From Lactarius indigo (taxonomy: Eukaryota; Basidiomycota; Agaricomycetes; Russulales; Russulaceae): 64,000 bases of DNA. Shown here piece by piece: positions 11,733 to 23,634 of this stretch (position 1 is the first letter of the stretch; each line of letters starts with the position of its first letter). The stretch covers positions 248,001 to 312,000 of the forward strand of contig JAFKAC010000013.1 in the NCBI GenBank assembly GCA_025766275.1, given 5' to 3'. A program made the translations under genes and the position numbers. The notes under the pieces were generated by a model that was not told where the DNA came from, searched no databases, and saw only the letters and a program-made list of their open reading frames with translations.

Positions 11733-12576
11733 AATCGAAGTGTCATTGCCTTTATTGCCTTTATGTTTGCTCATTATGGTTGTACTTACTATGGTATTCC
11801 TATACGCCGAGTCCAAAATCTATGTTACATACTCTCGTGGCTCGTTGACTTAGTCGCTCACGTTGTATTTGCATTTGCTCATAAGCTGCGTGACCTCGGG
11901 CCTATGGCTGCGTGTTCGGCATTCTCCGACCAGTCTTACTATGGCCATTAAACAGTCACGGCGAGGAGCCCTACTCGGGCCTCGTGCTGTCCTTGATTCC
12001 TCGTCCATCGCCACTCATGCCTATCTATCACCTTGGCCACGCCACCGCTTTGTCTTTGGCAGAGGCGTGGTCTCCTTTTGCATTAATCTCTTTTTTATTA
12101 GTGCACGTGCCATTGCCGTCGGCATCGGCCCTGTTTCATGCGAGCATCTTTGTCTTGTTCGCTTTACCACCTACGTTCCATATCGCCTTGGGAGGTTCCT
12201 ACGTTCTTCCTGTCTTGACCTCTTACTTCTTCCCTCTACCACGTCGACTCGCTCGTAAATACAGGTATGCTCACTGCACCGTGTCGCCAACTCGCCACGA
12301 GCGCCAATATTGGATTTCGCAACGGACGTATCCCGCGTGGGCAACTCTTCCGCTTATTTTCCTGATCTTCCGACTAAATCCTCAGCTAAGTTTGCCCTTT
12401 GTCTATGCAGCGTACTTACTGACTTGTGTCCTCTTTTTATTGTTTTATACTTGATCTTTTGTCTTACCCAATCATAGGACATCTGGTGCTGTTGCCCCCT
12501 TTGGCGTTTTATTGTCAACGAATTTAACAATATAAATGGCGTTGGTATACCAAGTCTACTTAGTGATATTCCCCAC
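11733..12576. other. intergenic
   Basis: Plus-strand frames at 11,863-12,258 and 11,912-12,454 overlap in different phases. They are hydrophobic from pyrimidine-rich composition and lack splice context. No gene is supported. The presumed promoter of the next gene lies at the right end. Confidence 0.4.
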
Positions 12577-14230
12577 ATGGCCAATCCCACTGACAATTCT
12601 TCTACGCCTCGATACGTGCACTCCCAGCCGCATGTTCAAGTGCAGTCATCCTTTGCCAGTAGCTCCGATCTCTCAGTGGAGTCGGTTATTACATCACATC
12701 TTCACGTCGCTGACTGGTCATAGGTGCGCCATGATGAGAGCCCTCAATCTCCGGCTGTCAATGAGACCGCCCGCCCCTTCCAAACTGTCGATGAAATGGA
12801 GGCCGAAGCTGTCGAGAGGCAACTCCGAGTCGAAGACCCACGTATGGATTCTGCGGTGACCCCAGGTCAGTAACAAAAGCTTGACTGACTCGAGCCTCGA
12901 AGTTCACTCATTCGTAGGAGGCCTTCCTAAGGGCTTATACACCGATATCGTTAACGCCGCTAGTGACGCGGCAACTGTGGCGACCTTAAGAGCCCTGCAA
13001 AATGGGACTCTGAAGCTGCCTCGCTGCGCCTGTGCTCCTCCGAGCCATGATCCCTCGATCTCAGGTGGAAACGAGTCGGAGACGGGTGACCTCCAGGTTT
13101 TCAAACGTACGTGGCCCTGTTCTGGTGAATATGTGATATGAACTTTTTCCCAGCGCCGGCAGGGAAAAAGAGGGTTCCTCGTCCTAACGAGGACAAGCTC
13201 ATAGATGTGTGCCGTTTCTACTCGCAGTTATAGTCACAATTGATGTCATATAGGAGGCAATGCGCAAATTCCTCGAAAGCGGGGGTGTCCTCGCAACAAA
13301 AGATTACATTCCTGATGACCCCGACGAAGGACGAGTCAAGGCATACGAAGAGCATGGCCTTTTGGGACCGGATCCCAGTGCCCCTCGCATTTGCTTAAAG
13401 CAGACGTTCAGGGGTAAATGGAATAAGGAGGTGGTAGAGATGCTGGCGACGAATTTCATCTTGGCAGTCAAGAAGGGGACATATAAACCCGTCCAACACA
13501 CTTGGCTGCAAATGAACGAGGACAAAGTAAGGAAAAGGTGCCAGAGCAAACTATACAGAACGCAGCGCATTTGCCTGAACCCCAAAAACGGTCCCGAATC
13601 GGATAAGATTAACCGGATGTATCAAAGGCGGCAAGAAGTGCGTGTCTTCTCGTCGGCACCGTTGGGCGGGTCACTGATATTTAGTAGACATATTACAGAC
13701 GGAGGAAAATCCACAATGCAAACTACCATAATGACCCAGCGACATGGAACAACGTCACTCTATTACTTGATGCTCTAGGCACTCTAGGCACCAGCGACGA
13801 CGAGACTGACAACGATTCAGAACACCCGAACCCTGACCCGCGCTTCAAGAGTGTCCGACGTGTTGATATAGGGTTTTTGAATCCAGCTATAGCCAAAATA
13901 TGGGCTGCCGTCGAGTCATATCCATCTTCTCTTCGCCCCTCACGTGGCAACCGTGCTTTTAAGCGTATCGTTAAAGCCAAATCGATTAGCAAAAACCGCG
14001 CGCCATTGCCAGGGCTCCCGGTCAACTTCTATAATCCTCAATGGCTTCAGGCGAGTCCCGCCCGCTTTCAGAGGGGCGTGAAGGCAGAGGTTCCTCTTCC
14101 TGTACTGGTGGGTAATTATGCATTTGTAATATCGGGTGTGAATTCTCACTACAATGCACAGGTACCGTATAACGTGGACACGGATTATGAGGATGACGAC
14201 GTTGAGCACATGGAGCACGATGGCTGCTAG
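12577..14230 (+). CDS. hypothetical protein, about seven exons
   Basis: The ATG at 12,577 reads MANPTDNSSTPRYVHSQPH. GT-AG introns then join HDESPQSPAVNETARPF, GGLPKGLYTDIVNAASDAAT, PAGKKRVPRPNEDKL, the long exon EAMRKFLESGGVLATKDYIP (about 13,257-13,640), NVTLLLDALGTLGTSDDETD and finally VPYNVDTDYEDDDVEH-stop at 14,228-14,230. All phases agree without internal stops, which supports a real, intact gene. Content: a disordered Ser/Pro N terminus, a basic middle (CLKQTFRGKWNKEVVEMLA), a second basic region (RAFKRIVKAKSISKNRAP) and an acidic tail. The family is not recognised; nuclear or DNA contact is only a guess from charge. Confidence 0.6.
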
Positions 14231-15355
14231 TAGCTGTGTCATACGTTCGTTCGTAAGACTACGTAGTCCATCAATGCCTATAGTATTGTCCGACCTCCAG
14301 TGCCAGGCCGCGTTACTAGATCTGGGCACAATCTGGCTTAATAGATTTAGTCTACTGACTCTAGGTACAGTCCAAATCTAGAACGTTGGCATCAAATCTT
14401 CTTAGAGGATATGGACGCTCGGAATGTATTAGGATAGGGAATAGATCTATTAATGAGCGAAACGTGTGCGCGGACGGGGTCTGCACGAGAAGACCTGTAG
14501 AGAGTAAATTGTATAGTTGCATGTTTTATGCTCTGCGGAAGCAGATCAATGAGATAACAAATCCGTAGACGTTGGGTACGACCGGGAGGGGAAGCGGGAG
14601 ACTGTCCGAGTGTCCGAGTAGGTGCAAGTACGAATTGATGAATCGAGCCAGGAGTGTGAAGGAATCGCACGGGTTTGCACAACGCCGACATGAAAGACGA
14701 AGATACGAACGAATTGAAACATAATCTCACGGACGGTATATTCAACAGATCTAGTGCAGCTGGTAGCCAGTAACTTGTCGTCTTGTGCCAGTACAGTACT
14801 AGTGGCGGTGCCGGATGACTGTGTGATTCTGTGTGAAAAACAAGCGTGCACGAGGTCACGGAGGCGTAGTGTCGGGCAGGTAGAATCGGAAACACTCAAG
14901 GAAACGTCCGCAAGCCTGTCTATTGTTCCCGAAAAAGATGACACAAATTAGGGGCGAAAGAAAAGGAAGCCCGTGAACTTGCGCACACGGGCTGGTATCG
15001 ATTCACGCTTAACATACGCACGCGTTTCTTGAAGTAGCTAGGCTACGGCCGGTCTTACTGTAGTCTCGGATATATATCCCGGAATAGATATGAGGGGGTT
15101 TTATTTTTATTTTTTTAAAAAAAGGAACCACAGTTCTTGCCACAGTTATACCGTGTGTACTAGTAAGCGTCAATAGCGGTGGTGATCTACACTGTCATCT
15201 ACAGCCGCGACTTTATCGGTCACGTGATGGACAACGACCGGCCGTGTAGTGGGTGGGTTTATTAACTACTCCGGAAAAGTCTGATAAGGTTTTTCCTCAA
15301 TCGTCTCTTATCTACTGCAGGGATGCGATCGAGTCCTCATGTAAATCGTCTGTAA
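14231..15355. other. intergenic
   Basis: Overlapping minus-strand frames (14,392-14,944) have no recognisable content. An 8-bp stem (AGCCCGTG at 14,968-14,975, CACGGGCT at 14,986-14,993) and a T7A7 palindrome near 15,108-15,122 are the only structures noted. The flank to the left of the Tnp2 relic may include its 3' untranslated region. Confidence 0.4.
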
Positions 15356-16850
15356 TCACATAATACGCATTTGCGTGCGGCCCAGACGTCGTACGCATTT
15401 ATTCAAAATAGCATAAAGTTGGGGATTATTAAAAGTCCTAGGAAATGAGCAAAGGTTAGCGAGCCATCTTCCATCCGAGATAATATTACTGACTCTATTC
15501 AACGGCTTCATTACCATGATTCTGTAGTCCCAGTCTCGGTAGACAGCGTGGTAAATTTTCCGACTTCCTGGCACGATCGTTACTTCTTTCTGCGTTTCTG
15601 ACGACCATAAACTTGCGCCAAACTCTGGGTAACGTGTGAATGGGTTTGGTAGAGATGTCGTAGGCGTCAGATAGCAGTGAACCACTAGGAATATATGTGT
15701 CGTATTGTCCTGTATCACCTGGAAGATCGCACGGACTATTCCCGGTACTAGGGCAAGGGAATCGCCTGCGTCTTGAAAGAAAATGACGCCGTGACTTTCC
15801 GACGTGCGGTAAGTGGTGAATTCATGTTTGTTGATTGTGATCCTGTCCTGAAAGTCTGCTTGCTCTGGACAGTGGAAAAACCCTAACTCGCGTTGTAGAT
15901 CCTTCTCACTCCTCTTCATCGCGGCTCGAATCGCTTCATCCAGTGGTTTCGATTTCGATTTTTTTGGTTTTGGAGGGGGTATATCTGTATCGCTTTCGTC
16001 TCTTAGGTTGTGTGTGTTTAGGTATGTACGTACCCCTGTCTTCGGTGCTAAATGACCGTTCCGTAATCGCGACACTATCCTTCCACCCATCTAGACTACT
16101 CAAATGCTGAATGACTGCATGCATGGTTGACTTCGCACAGAATGCCGCAAACATGGTCTTTTCCATTTGTCCTTTGTTTTGGTGAGAGTCATGACAATAG
16201 CAGGAAAGGGACATCGCTCACCCAATTTATTGTTCGTGCTCGAGCGTTGCAGGTTACCGATGACTCTTTCGAATGGGAACATCCACCAACCTCGAACAGG
16301 GCCATATAGACGAAGATATTTGCCGATGAGTAGGGCATTGACGTGGTTGGGGCGGAAACGCTGGTTTGGCCGGAGATCTTTCAGTGTTCTGAGGTAATTC
16401 TTCATAGTTTTCGTGTACTGTTCGATGTGCTTTGTCGACGTACGGTGGGAGGTCACCCAGCGGATCGCAGTGGCGAGTAGGAAGGTACTATGTACCAGTT
16501 TTGCTCTGTACTCATCCGTCTGTCTCCCTGACGCAATCCGCTGTGTCTCGATGCGAAGCAGAGACACTGGTATATCAAACTCGAAGCACGATCTCCACTC
16601 ATCGGCCTTCAGTTTACCATGGGATACCTGACCTAAATTGGCTGGAGGGGCAGCGTGCCATCGAGGGCGAACAGTAGCCGCTATATCATCTCGAATCACC
16701 TTCATATCGTCTTGAGAAATACCCATCTCTAGCAATGTCCTGAAAGCTGACCGCTCTTGGACAATTTCCTATATGATTCCCTCACCAATGATGTCTGATG
16801 AGACAGAACGCATCTCCCCTCTTGAAAGGGATTCCTAAATATCCCCCACG
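15356..16850 (-). pseudogene. Tnp2 (CACTA-type) transposase gene, 3' half
   Basis: The minus strand reads the C-terminal part of the agaric Tnp2-type transposase: MGISQDDMKVIRDDIAATV, LGQVSHGKLKADEWRSCFEF, RGWWMFPFERVIGNLQRS. A GT-AG intron inside NKLG then leads to QMEKTMFAAFCAKSTMHAV and a tail ending at 15,356. The sequence at 16,850 abuts the 3' LTR of E1, and the flank CGTGG (minus strand, 16,850-16,846) equals the 5 bp before E2 at 38,615-38,619. The matching 5' half lies at 36,452-38,619 on the other strand. The gene was therefore disrupted by the retrotransposon and its halves were later separated by inversion. Confidence 0.8.
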
Positions 16851-17538
16851 TGTGATGACTCACTGTCACTCGACAGGGGGTCACGACGTAGGCAGAGACT
16901 GGGGGCTGAGAGGGTGTGGAGAAGAGGTGCTCGACGACAGAAGAACACAAGATTCGCTCTTGGCTCAGTAGAGAGGTAGTGGCGCGCGGTGAGCGGGGCA
17001 CTCGAAGGAGCTGTGAGGCAAGAGGGAGGATGTCACAAGTGGACAGTCTGAGGGACTGTCCGTAGAATTGCACCAGCTTATATACTACAGGGGGTGGTCT
17101 GTGTGTAGATTTAGGGCAGGCTTAGGGCCTGTTCACGGGTGCTGCGCAGTACTGCGCAAAGGAACATTCTAGAGACATCTAACAATAGAGTCCAATCAGA
17201 AGAGGTTTAAACATAGAATGACTGCGCCGCAGTCGATGGCACAATCTTGTATCAGGATGGCGTGATTCCGCAGTCAATGCGGGAATTCCCGAGGGGTGGT
17301 GACTTGGGTGATTATCTTTGTTGATTGATCAACAATCAACCGTTGATTAGTACACGTGTACACAGCACGTGTCTTAGGAGACGTGACTGATCACGTGACA
17401 GATCACGTGATCGTTTGAGGACAGAATTCAAACTCCGATTCGGAATTCCCCTTTAGGAAGGTGGTTACATAAGACCGGGCCGGCGCGGACCGGTCCTAAG
17501 CGCCCTTGAGTCACGACCAGGTTTATAGGTTCGTGACA
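16851..17538 (-). repeat. E1 3' LTR
   Basis: 688 bp, TG...CA ends, next to the Tnp2 3' half. At the one informative non-CpG site it shares G (CCGTGAAC) with the E2 5' LTR, not with its own partner at 26,031-26,718, which has A. This supports its origin in the element now partly in E2. Confidence 0.95.
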
Positions 17539-17549
17539 GTATCCCCTTT

Positions 17550-20500
17550 TTAACGCTGTGCTATTCCACAAGCACTAATGTTCTTTGGTCGAGGGGCGGA
17601 GGGGTTGTCCTTGTGGAAACGCTGGACAAGATCTTGGGCGTGGGACATTTGGGAGGCAGGAAGCCAGGAATTCTCGGAGTCAGGGTACCCCTTCCATTTG
17701 ATCAGGTAAAGTACGCCTTTCTTGTTGGGCGATACCTTTGACTGCAGGACTCTTTCGACTTCATAATGTTCGTCTTCCCCTTGGACAATTTCGGGGGGTG
17801 GTCGGGTGAAGTTGGGGCCATGCGTGGTGTTTTCTTTGTATGGGGAGATCAAGGAATTATGGAAGACTGGGTGGATTCGCCATGTTTTTGGAAGTTGGAG
17901 TTTACAGTTAACTCCCCAGGAGGATAGGACTTTAAATGGGCCATGGCGTCGAGGGGTGAGTTTAGCCTTGGGATGGGTAGTGTGGATATTAGTCCCTTCC
18001 AGCCAGACCAGATCGCCTTCTTTGAATGTATGAGGGGTCGTGATTGACTTGGAATTTCTCATTACTTCCGCAGCAACTTTGAGGGCTGCAGTGACTTCGG
18101 AGCGGATTCGGTTCAATGCGTCTAGTCTTTCTTCGGCTGCGGGTATCTTGCTTTTGAAGTGGATGGGGGGAATGAACTCGGGATTGTACCCATACCACAC
18201 TTCAAAGGGTGACTTGTGAGTCGCGCTATGCTGCCGTGCGTTATGCGCGAATTCCATGAACAGGATTAGGTCTACCCAGTTGTCTTGTTGGAAGTTACAG
18301 AAGACACGGAGGAACTGTTCAAGTTCTTGATTTACACGCTCGGTTTCTCCATCTGTTTGCGGGTGGAAAGCTGTGGACAGGGTGGATTTGACTCCTAGTT
18401 TGTTCCAGATTTCTTGCATTACTTTCGATGCAAACTGAGGGCCTCTGTCGGAAATAACTTGTCGGGGAAGGCCGGTACGTCTCCAGACGTTTTCCAGGTA
18501 GAGTCGAGCAGTTTCGTCTGCTGTGATGGTCTTGTTACACGGGGAAATGACTACAGCTTTACTGAGTCGGTTGACGACTACGAACAGCGAGTCGTAGTTG
18601 TGGGAGGAGGGAAGGTCGGTGATGAAGTCCATTGTGATGGTTCCCCAGATTTCTTCAGGAATAGCATTGGGTTGCAGAGGTACTTGGGTTCGTGGTTTGA
18701 TTTTCGTAGATTGGCAAGTGGCACATCCATCGACGTATTCTTTGACAAACGTCGACATCCCTGGCCACCAAAAGTCTCGGGAAAGGAGTTCGTAAGTTTT
18801 CCATCGCCCCGGATGTCCCGTGGCGATGTGGTCGTGATACTGGGTTACGATGTCTCTTCGTAAGTTGTCGTTTTTGGGTACATAGATTTGTCCTCGGAAT
18901 AAGATGACTCCATCTTCTAAGTTCCACTCTTCTAGCCCCTTGGTTAAGGAACGGGGGCCATTCTTCAAGAGGGTTTCTAAGGCTGTGCTGACTTCGTTGT
19001 CGTAGGTGTGTATGTCTCGGATGCGTTGTCGAAGAGTTTTGTCGCCGTGAATGGTAACTGCAGTTCTTTGTACTGTGTTGATCGAGAAAAACTTTGTATC
19101 CAGGAGCACTCGTTTTTCATCTTCATCCGCTATCCCCTTTTTATGGTCTGGACGCCGGGACAGTGCATCAGACTTGTTCTGAACACCAGGCTTGTGGATG
19201 ATGATGAACTGGAAACGAGACAGGAAAAGCGCCCACCGCGCTTGTCGACGGGAAAGTTTCTGCTTTGTCATAAAGTAGGCCAGGTTATTGTGGTCGGACC
19301 AGATTTCGGTGGAATCACTACGTCCCTCGAGGTAGTGTCGGAAGGCGTGAAGGGCATGAATAATGGCCAAGAGTTCCTTATCGCAAATCTCGTAATGTCG
19401 TTCAGCCGGGAGGAGAGATTTCGATAGAAAGGCAATGGGGTGCCATTGGTGCAGAGCGTCGGGTTGTTTGAGGACCGCGCCCGTGGCGAAGTTACTGGCA
19501 TCGGTGATGAGTCGGAAGGGTTTGGAGTGGTCGGGAAGGGCTAGGACAGGCGCGTCCGTGAAGCATTTGATTAGGGTGCGGAAAGCGCTTTCCGCCGGGG
19601 TACCCCAAGAAAAAGGTACATCTTTCTTGGTGAGGTCGAAGAGTGGTCGGGCGACGGCAGAGTAATTCTTGATAAACCGCCAGTAAAAGTTACAGAAGCC
19701 TAGAAAGGCTTGGACTTGTTTGACTGTTCGCGGGGTGGGCCACTCGGTGATCCCAGCAACTTTTGCGGGATCCATGGATACTTGGCCATTGGAAATGACG
19801 ATGCCAAGGTATTCAACAGAGGTTTGTGCAAATGTACACTTTTCAGGTTTCAGGTAGAGGTCGTGACGTTCTAGTCGTTGAAGCACCTCGTGCGTCAATG
19901 CCGTGAGTGAGGAGATATCTTCCGTGAAGATTAAGATGTCATCGAGGTAGACGACCACATGTTCATCGTCGATTAAGGACTCGAAGATTTGGTTCATGAA
20001 TGTTTGGAATGTGGCGGGAGCGTTGCAGAGGCCGAAGGTCATTACTGTGGGTTCGAAAAGACCTAATGATGTCTTGAATGCTGCCTTATGTTCATCGCCT
20101 TCTCGGATGCGGATATTGTTGTAGCCCCAGCGGATATCCAGCTTGGTGAAATAGCGCGCGCCATGGAGTTTGTCAATGAGCTCAGGGATAAGAGGAAGGG
20201 GTGCTGCGTTCTTGATGGTTATATCATTGAGGGCACGGTAGTCTTGTACAGGGCGTAGTTTGCCATCCTTCTTGTCAACAAAGAAGAAGGGGGAGGCCAT
20301 GGGTGACTTAGACGGTCGAATGTAACCTTTCTTCAGGTGTTCAGAGATGTATTCTTTGAGGGCATCAGATTCCTTAGGCGTAAGTCGATAAATGCCACAA
20401 TTTTTCATAGTGGCTCCTGGCTTGAGGTCAATTGCGTGATCCCAAGGTTGGTGTTGGGGAAGTCGGTGGGACGCGGTTTCACTGAATACTTTGGTGTAAT

Positions 20501-21323
20501 GCTGGAAATGACTCGGAATGTGATCGGTGGAAGGCTTGGGAGCAGTCCGTGCTGCTATCTTGGTGCTTGTAGTTACTTTTGCTCGGATGGCAAGGTGGTC
20601 ATACTTGTTAAAGCTGTGAATCCACAGCCAGGGTTCGCAGGCGTCTTTGACGAATGTAGGTTCCAGGGGTTTTGTTTCATCTTCCGTGGGGGGGTAAGCA
20701 TCTTGGGTTGCTTCAAGTTCAAGGATGTTAATAGTCGTGTGTCGTGTCTGCGGCACTTTCGAAGAGATGACAACAGCTGAGGAGGACAGGGTACAGGTTT
20801 TTGGACATCGTGTGAAAGCTATCTTTGGTTGATGCCAATCGATTTCAGGGTTATGTGCTTGGAGCCAATCTGTTCCTAAGATTATATCGTGCTCCCCTAG
20901 AGTAGTTGCGTAAAGTTCCACGGTTTCATCGTGGTAGTTGTCATCAGAAGTTCTGATCCGTAGTCTCTGGATCGTGGTATACCTAACAGATCCCGTCTTG
21001 TTGGGAGACCCATCCACGTTTCTAACTGGTAAGGGTTTAATTAGTGTCCTCATTGTTAGGTTGTTTGCACGCGCAAACCCATCATCCACGATGATGCCCT
21101 CCGTGCCACTGTCCAACAGGGCGCGGGCACTGATTTCCTTGCCAGACTTCTTTCCTACTAGTGTAACTCTGAGAACAATTGAAGGAGCTCTCCTATTCCG
21201 AATTGTTTCTGCAGGTACATGCTCGGCTCCGAGCGTCTCTAGTAGGGAAAGGCCGTGTACAACGCTACTGGCACGAATACTTCCAATCGACAGTGCTACG
21301 ATGGAAGAGCCTAAAAATCCTCG
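17550..21323 (-). CDS. pol: E1 pol polyprotein (protease, RT, RNase H, integrase, chromodomain)
   Basis: Same product as E2 pol (44,015-47,788), where domains are detailed. The frame opens at 21,323 in the -1 phase of gag, has no ATG before the protease motif LDSGTEG, and runs uninterrupted to the stop at 17,550. The reverse transcriptase box YLDDILIF and the integrase D,D-E residues are intact, so the copy is potentially functional. The TAG of gag lies at 21,313-21,311. Confidence 0.93.
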   Translation of the reverse strand, partial: RGFLGSSIVALSIGSIRASSVVHGLSLLETLGAEHVPAETIRNRRAPSIVLRVTLVGKKSGKEISARALLDSGTEGIIVDDGFARANNLTMRTLIKPLPVRNVDGSPNKTGSVRYTTIQRLRIRTSDDNYHDETVELYATTLGEHDIILGTDWLQAHNPEIDWHQPKIAFTRCPKTCTLSSSAVVISSKVPQTRHTTINILELEATQDAYPPTEDETKPLEPTFVKDACEPWLWIHSFNKYDHLAIRAKVTTSTKIAARTAPKPSTDHIPSHFQHYTKVFSETASHRLPQHQPWDHAIDLKPGATMKNCGIYRLTPKESDALKEYISEHLKKGYIRPSKSPMASPFFFVDKKDGKLRPVQDYRALNDITIKNAAPLPLIPELIDKLHGARYFTKLDIRWGYNNIRIREGDEHKAAFKTSLGLFEPTVMTFGLCNAPATFQTFMNQIFESLIDDEHVVVYLDDILIFTEDISSLTALTHEVLQRLERHDLYLKPEKCTFAQTSVEYLGIVISNGQVSMDPAKVAGITEWPTPRTVKQVQAFLGFCNFYWRFIKNYSAVARPLFDLTKKDVPFSWGTPAESAFRTLIKCFTDAPVLALPDHSKPFRLITDASNFATGAVLKQPDALHQWHPIAFLSKSLLPAERHYEICDKELLAIIHALHAFRHYLEGRSDSTEIWSDHNNLAYFMTKQKLSRRQARWALFLSRFQFIIIHKPGVQNKSDALSRRPDHKKGIADEDEKRVLLDTKFFSINTVQRTAVTIHGDKTLRQRIRDIHTYDNEVSTALETLLKNGPRSLTKGLEEWNLEDGVILFRGQIYVPKNDNLRRDIVTQYHDHIATGHPGRWKTYELLSRDFWWPGMSTFVKEYVDGCATCQSTKIKPRTQVPLQPNAIPEEIWGTITMDFITDLPSSHNYDSLFVVVNRLSKAVVISPCNKTITADETARLYLENVWRRTGLPRQVISDRGPQFASKVMQEIWNKLGVKSTLSTAFHPQTDGETERVNQELEQFLRVFCNFQQDNWVDLILFMEFAHNARQHSATHKSPFEVWYGYNPEFIPPIHFKSKIPAAEERLDALNRIRSEVTAALKVAAEVMRNSKSITTPHTFKEGDLVWLEGTNIHTTHPKAKLTPRRHGPFKVLSSWGVNCKLQLPKTWRIHPVFHNSLISPYKENTTHGPNFTRPPPEIVQGEDEHYEVERVLQSKVSPNKKGVLYLIKWKGYPDSENSWLPASQMSHAQDLVQRFHKDNPSAPRPKNISACGIAQR

Positions 21324-22915
21324 TTAATAGGCACCGAACGCGGACGTGCGTCCGGGTCAAAAGGGAGTATCTCTCGATATATCGCTCCAATACTCGCGGG
21401 GTGGTCAGTAGGTGCTTCCTCCTGACTGTCTTCATCAACAAAGGCACCTCGTGCCCTAACGTTGTTGTCAGATTGGTCTCGTTTGGCCTTCATGGCTGCC
21501 GTCTTGGCGTGACATTCTTTAAGTACGTGGCCAGGTTTGCCACAGTACAGACAGAGTTTGTTCTTGAAGCGATACTCTCGCTCTTCCTTGGTAAGTTTGG
21601 TTCTTGGTTTGGTAGTATGAGATGAGGAGGTGTTGACATTTACGCTATCGTCCTCTGCTAGGACGGCTCGTCCTGTGGTGGGTTTATGGGTCTTGTTAAA
21701 CTGGTTAATGGCGTGACCAGCGTAAATTCGATAGGCACGATCGAATTCTCTTGCTTTCTCAACAAGGGTGTCGAAGGTAGTAGGGATGGGGGATATGCCG
21801 AGTAGCTTCATATTTAGAGCCGTTGGGATAGCTTGTCGGAAAGCATACATCTTGGTTTGTTCGTTTGCACCACTTCGCGTAGCATGGGTTGACCATTCTT
21901 GGAACCATTCGTTGAAAGGTCGGGTTCCCATTTTCAGGGAGTACATCTTGTTGGTGGATTCCATGGCAGTGTGACCAGGAACGAAGTGTGCATCGAAGTC
22001 GGTTTTGAACTGTGCCCAGGTGCCGAAGCTAATTGCTGCACCACCAGTTGGGTTTAAGGCTTTCTTTTGCCTATCTTGAGCCCATTCTCCTGCTGAGGTC
22101 CCAACCTTGAAATAGGTAAGGGCAGTAGATACCTTCTTGTTGTCGGAGTTAAAGATATCCTGGTTTAGATGAAAGTAATTGGCCAGGTTGTTCCAAAAGG
22201 CCTCAGCATGGTTGGGTTTGCCGTCAAACGGTTCAGGCGCTGCGCCTAGAATCTTTGCAGGTGCAGGGGCTGCCATGGTTGTACTCGGAGGGGGAACAGG
22301 AGCGGGGGGTATGGAAGTTCTTGGGGAAACTGTTATACTAACAGTGACGGGTGGCGATGGGAGTCGAGGAGGGGGCGTCGGAAATGGCAGACGACTTGGA
22401 CCAGGGGTACTTGGGGAAACTCGAGGGGAAGATGGTCGGGAGGTTACTTGGGAAAGTAGGCCGGAGAGGGTCTTAGTGGTACTTTCTAAGATCTGGGAAA
22501 CTTCAGCTACGTCGCTGTCAGAGTCGGGGGATTTGTCTTTAGTCGGGGTTGCGAACTCTTCGCTCTCGGGTGGCTCTTCCGAGTCAGAAAATCGAACTTT
22601 TCGATTGTTGTTGTACGTCCAAAGCTCTTTGACGAAGTTCCAGCGGACTACTTTTCCGCGATAGGTGCCGTGTAATGTGTCGTAGTCAAGGTTGTCGACC
22701 TTGTTGATGTCTGGGTAAGTTCTTTCGAGATCTTCAAATGTTACGCGTTCTTGGGTCTCAACCTTTGTCCAGGGATGTTTTCCAGTGGGACTAGTGATAT
22801 TCTGTCCTTCCCACCGAGCGTGATAAAGGTTGTCGTCGTCGGAGAAGAAGGTGTCGTAGAAATATACAGGGATGTAGGCTTTCTCTTGTTCCGTAAGAGG
22901 TCGTTGCGTGCTCAT
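21311..22915 (-). CDS. gag: E1 Gag, 534 aa
   Basis: Identical in sequence to the E2 Gag (42,423-44,027): an N-terminal extension of about 212 residues, a retrotransposon Gag core beginning near MAAPAPAKILG, and one CCHC zinc knuckle (CLYCGKPGHVLKEC). The start codon overlaps the ORF D stop as ATGA. Confidence 0.93.
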   Translation of the reverse strand: MSTQRPLTEQEKAYIPVYFYDTFFSDDDNLYHARWEGQNITSPTGKHPWTKVETQERVTFEDLERTYPDINKVDNLDYDTLHGTYRGKVVRWNFVKELWTYNNNRKVRFSDSEEPPESEEFATPTKDKSPDSDSDVAEVSQILESTTKTLSGLLSQVTSRPSSPRVSPSTPGPSRLPFPTPPPRLPSPPVTVSITVSPRTSIPPAPVPPPSTTMAAPAPAKILGAAPEPFDGKPNHAEAFWNNLANYFHLNQDIFNSDNKKVSTALTYFKVGTSAGEWAQDRQKKALNPTGGAAISFGTWAQFKTDFDAHFVPGHTAMESTNKMYSLKMGTRPFNEWFQEWSTHATRSGANEQTKMYAFRQAIPTALNMKLLGISPIPTTFDTLVEKAREFDRAYRIYAGHAINQFNKTHKPTTGRAVLAEDDSVNVNTSSSHTTKPRTKLTKEEREYRFKNKLCLYCGKPGHVLKECHAKTAAMKAKRDQSDNNVRARGAFVDEDSQEEAPTDHPASIGAIYREILPFDPDARPRSVPINEDF

Positions 22916-23598
22916 TCACCTCTTCTGGTGAGGCGGGTGACAGTCCAACTGTCCAAGTTCCAGGGGTAGTAGACTTTGTATGCAGGGAGGAGGATAGCTC
23001 TATCCGGACGATGAGGTCTTTGTGAACGACGGATCCAATGGTATTCTTCCCAAATACCAAAGTGGGTCAGGGTTGTCTTGCTTCTCCACAAGAAGTCTTG
23101 GAAATACAAGGGACTTGTCGAAATCTCGCTTATACGCGTAAGCGGCTGGGAAAAGTACAGGGTTTCGAGATTGTGCCGGTTTTGGTACAACAGAGAACAG
23201 TGTCTTCTGAACACGTCGAGTTCTCGGGGGGTTCTGGTTGGTAGGCTCTTGGTTACTAGGATAGCTTCAGGGAGATGACAATGGATCTCTCGGGGTTGGG
23301 TCTCGAGATACTGAGCTTCGTCACTGCTCGTAGAATGCTGTCTTGCAGTCGGGGTTGCTTGGATACTAGGGTACACCGGTTCGCTTGGTCCGGCTTGGTT
23401 AATACTCGGGAGGGGAATTTGGGTGTTGGTAGCTCGGCGAGCTCTGGGGGCCCTTCTTGAGGTAACAGGGGTACTAGGGGTGGAGGCTATGGGCCGATCG
23501 TCTACTTGGAAGCGACGGTGAATTCTTCTTTGGGCGACGTGTGAGGATGCCAGATTGATTGCCCAATGAATTGGATCCAGGGTTTGACTTGTCAAATT
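22912..23598 (-). CDS. E1 ORF D, methionine-free frame upstream of gag
   Basis: Same as E2 ORF D (41,740-42,426). It has no ATG, basic/Pro-rich N-terminal and aromatic C-terminal parts, and a stop overlapping the gag start. How it is initiated is unknown. Confidence 0.6.
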   Translation of the reverse strand, partial: NLTSQTLDPIHWAINLASSHVAQRRIHRRFQVDDRPIASTPSTPVTSRRAPRARRATNTQIPLPSINQAGPSEPVYPSIQATPTARQHSTSSDEAQYLETQPREIHCHLPEAILVTKSLPTRTPRELDVFRRHCSLLYQNRHNLETLYFSQPLTRISEISTSPLYFQDFLWRSKTTLTHFGIWEEYHWIRRSQRPHRPDRAILLPAYKVYYPWNLDSWTVTRLTRRGE

Positions 23599-23634
23599 TT
23601 ACACTCGTAAAATTATTTTGACAATCTATACTAT

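Noticed and set aside
11863..12454. Hydrophobic plus-strand frames before the seven-exon gene
   Set aside because: Two competing phases, composition-driven hydrophobicity, no splice signals.
14968..15008. Hairpin followed by a GTATCGATTC motif, possible tRNA 3' half
   Set aside because: The B-box consensus is not met and no 5' half is found; kept only as a simple stem.
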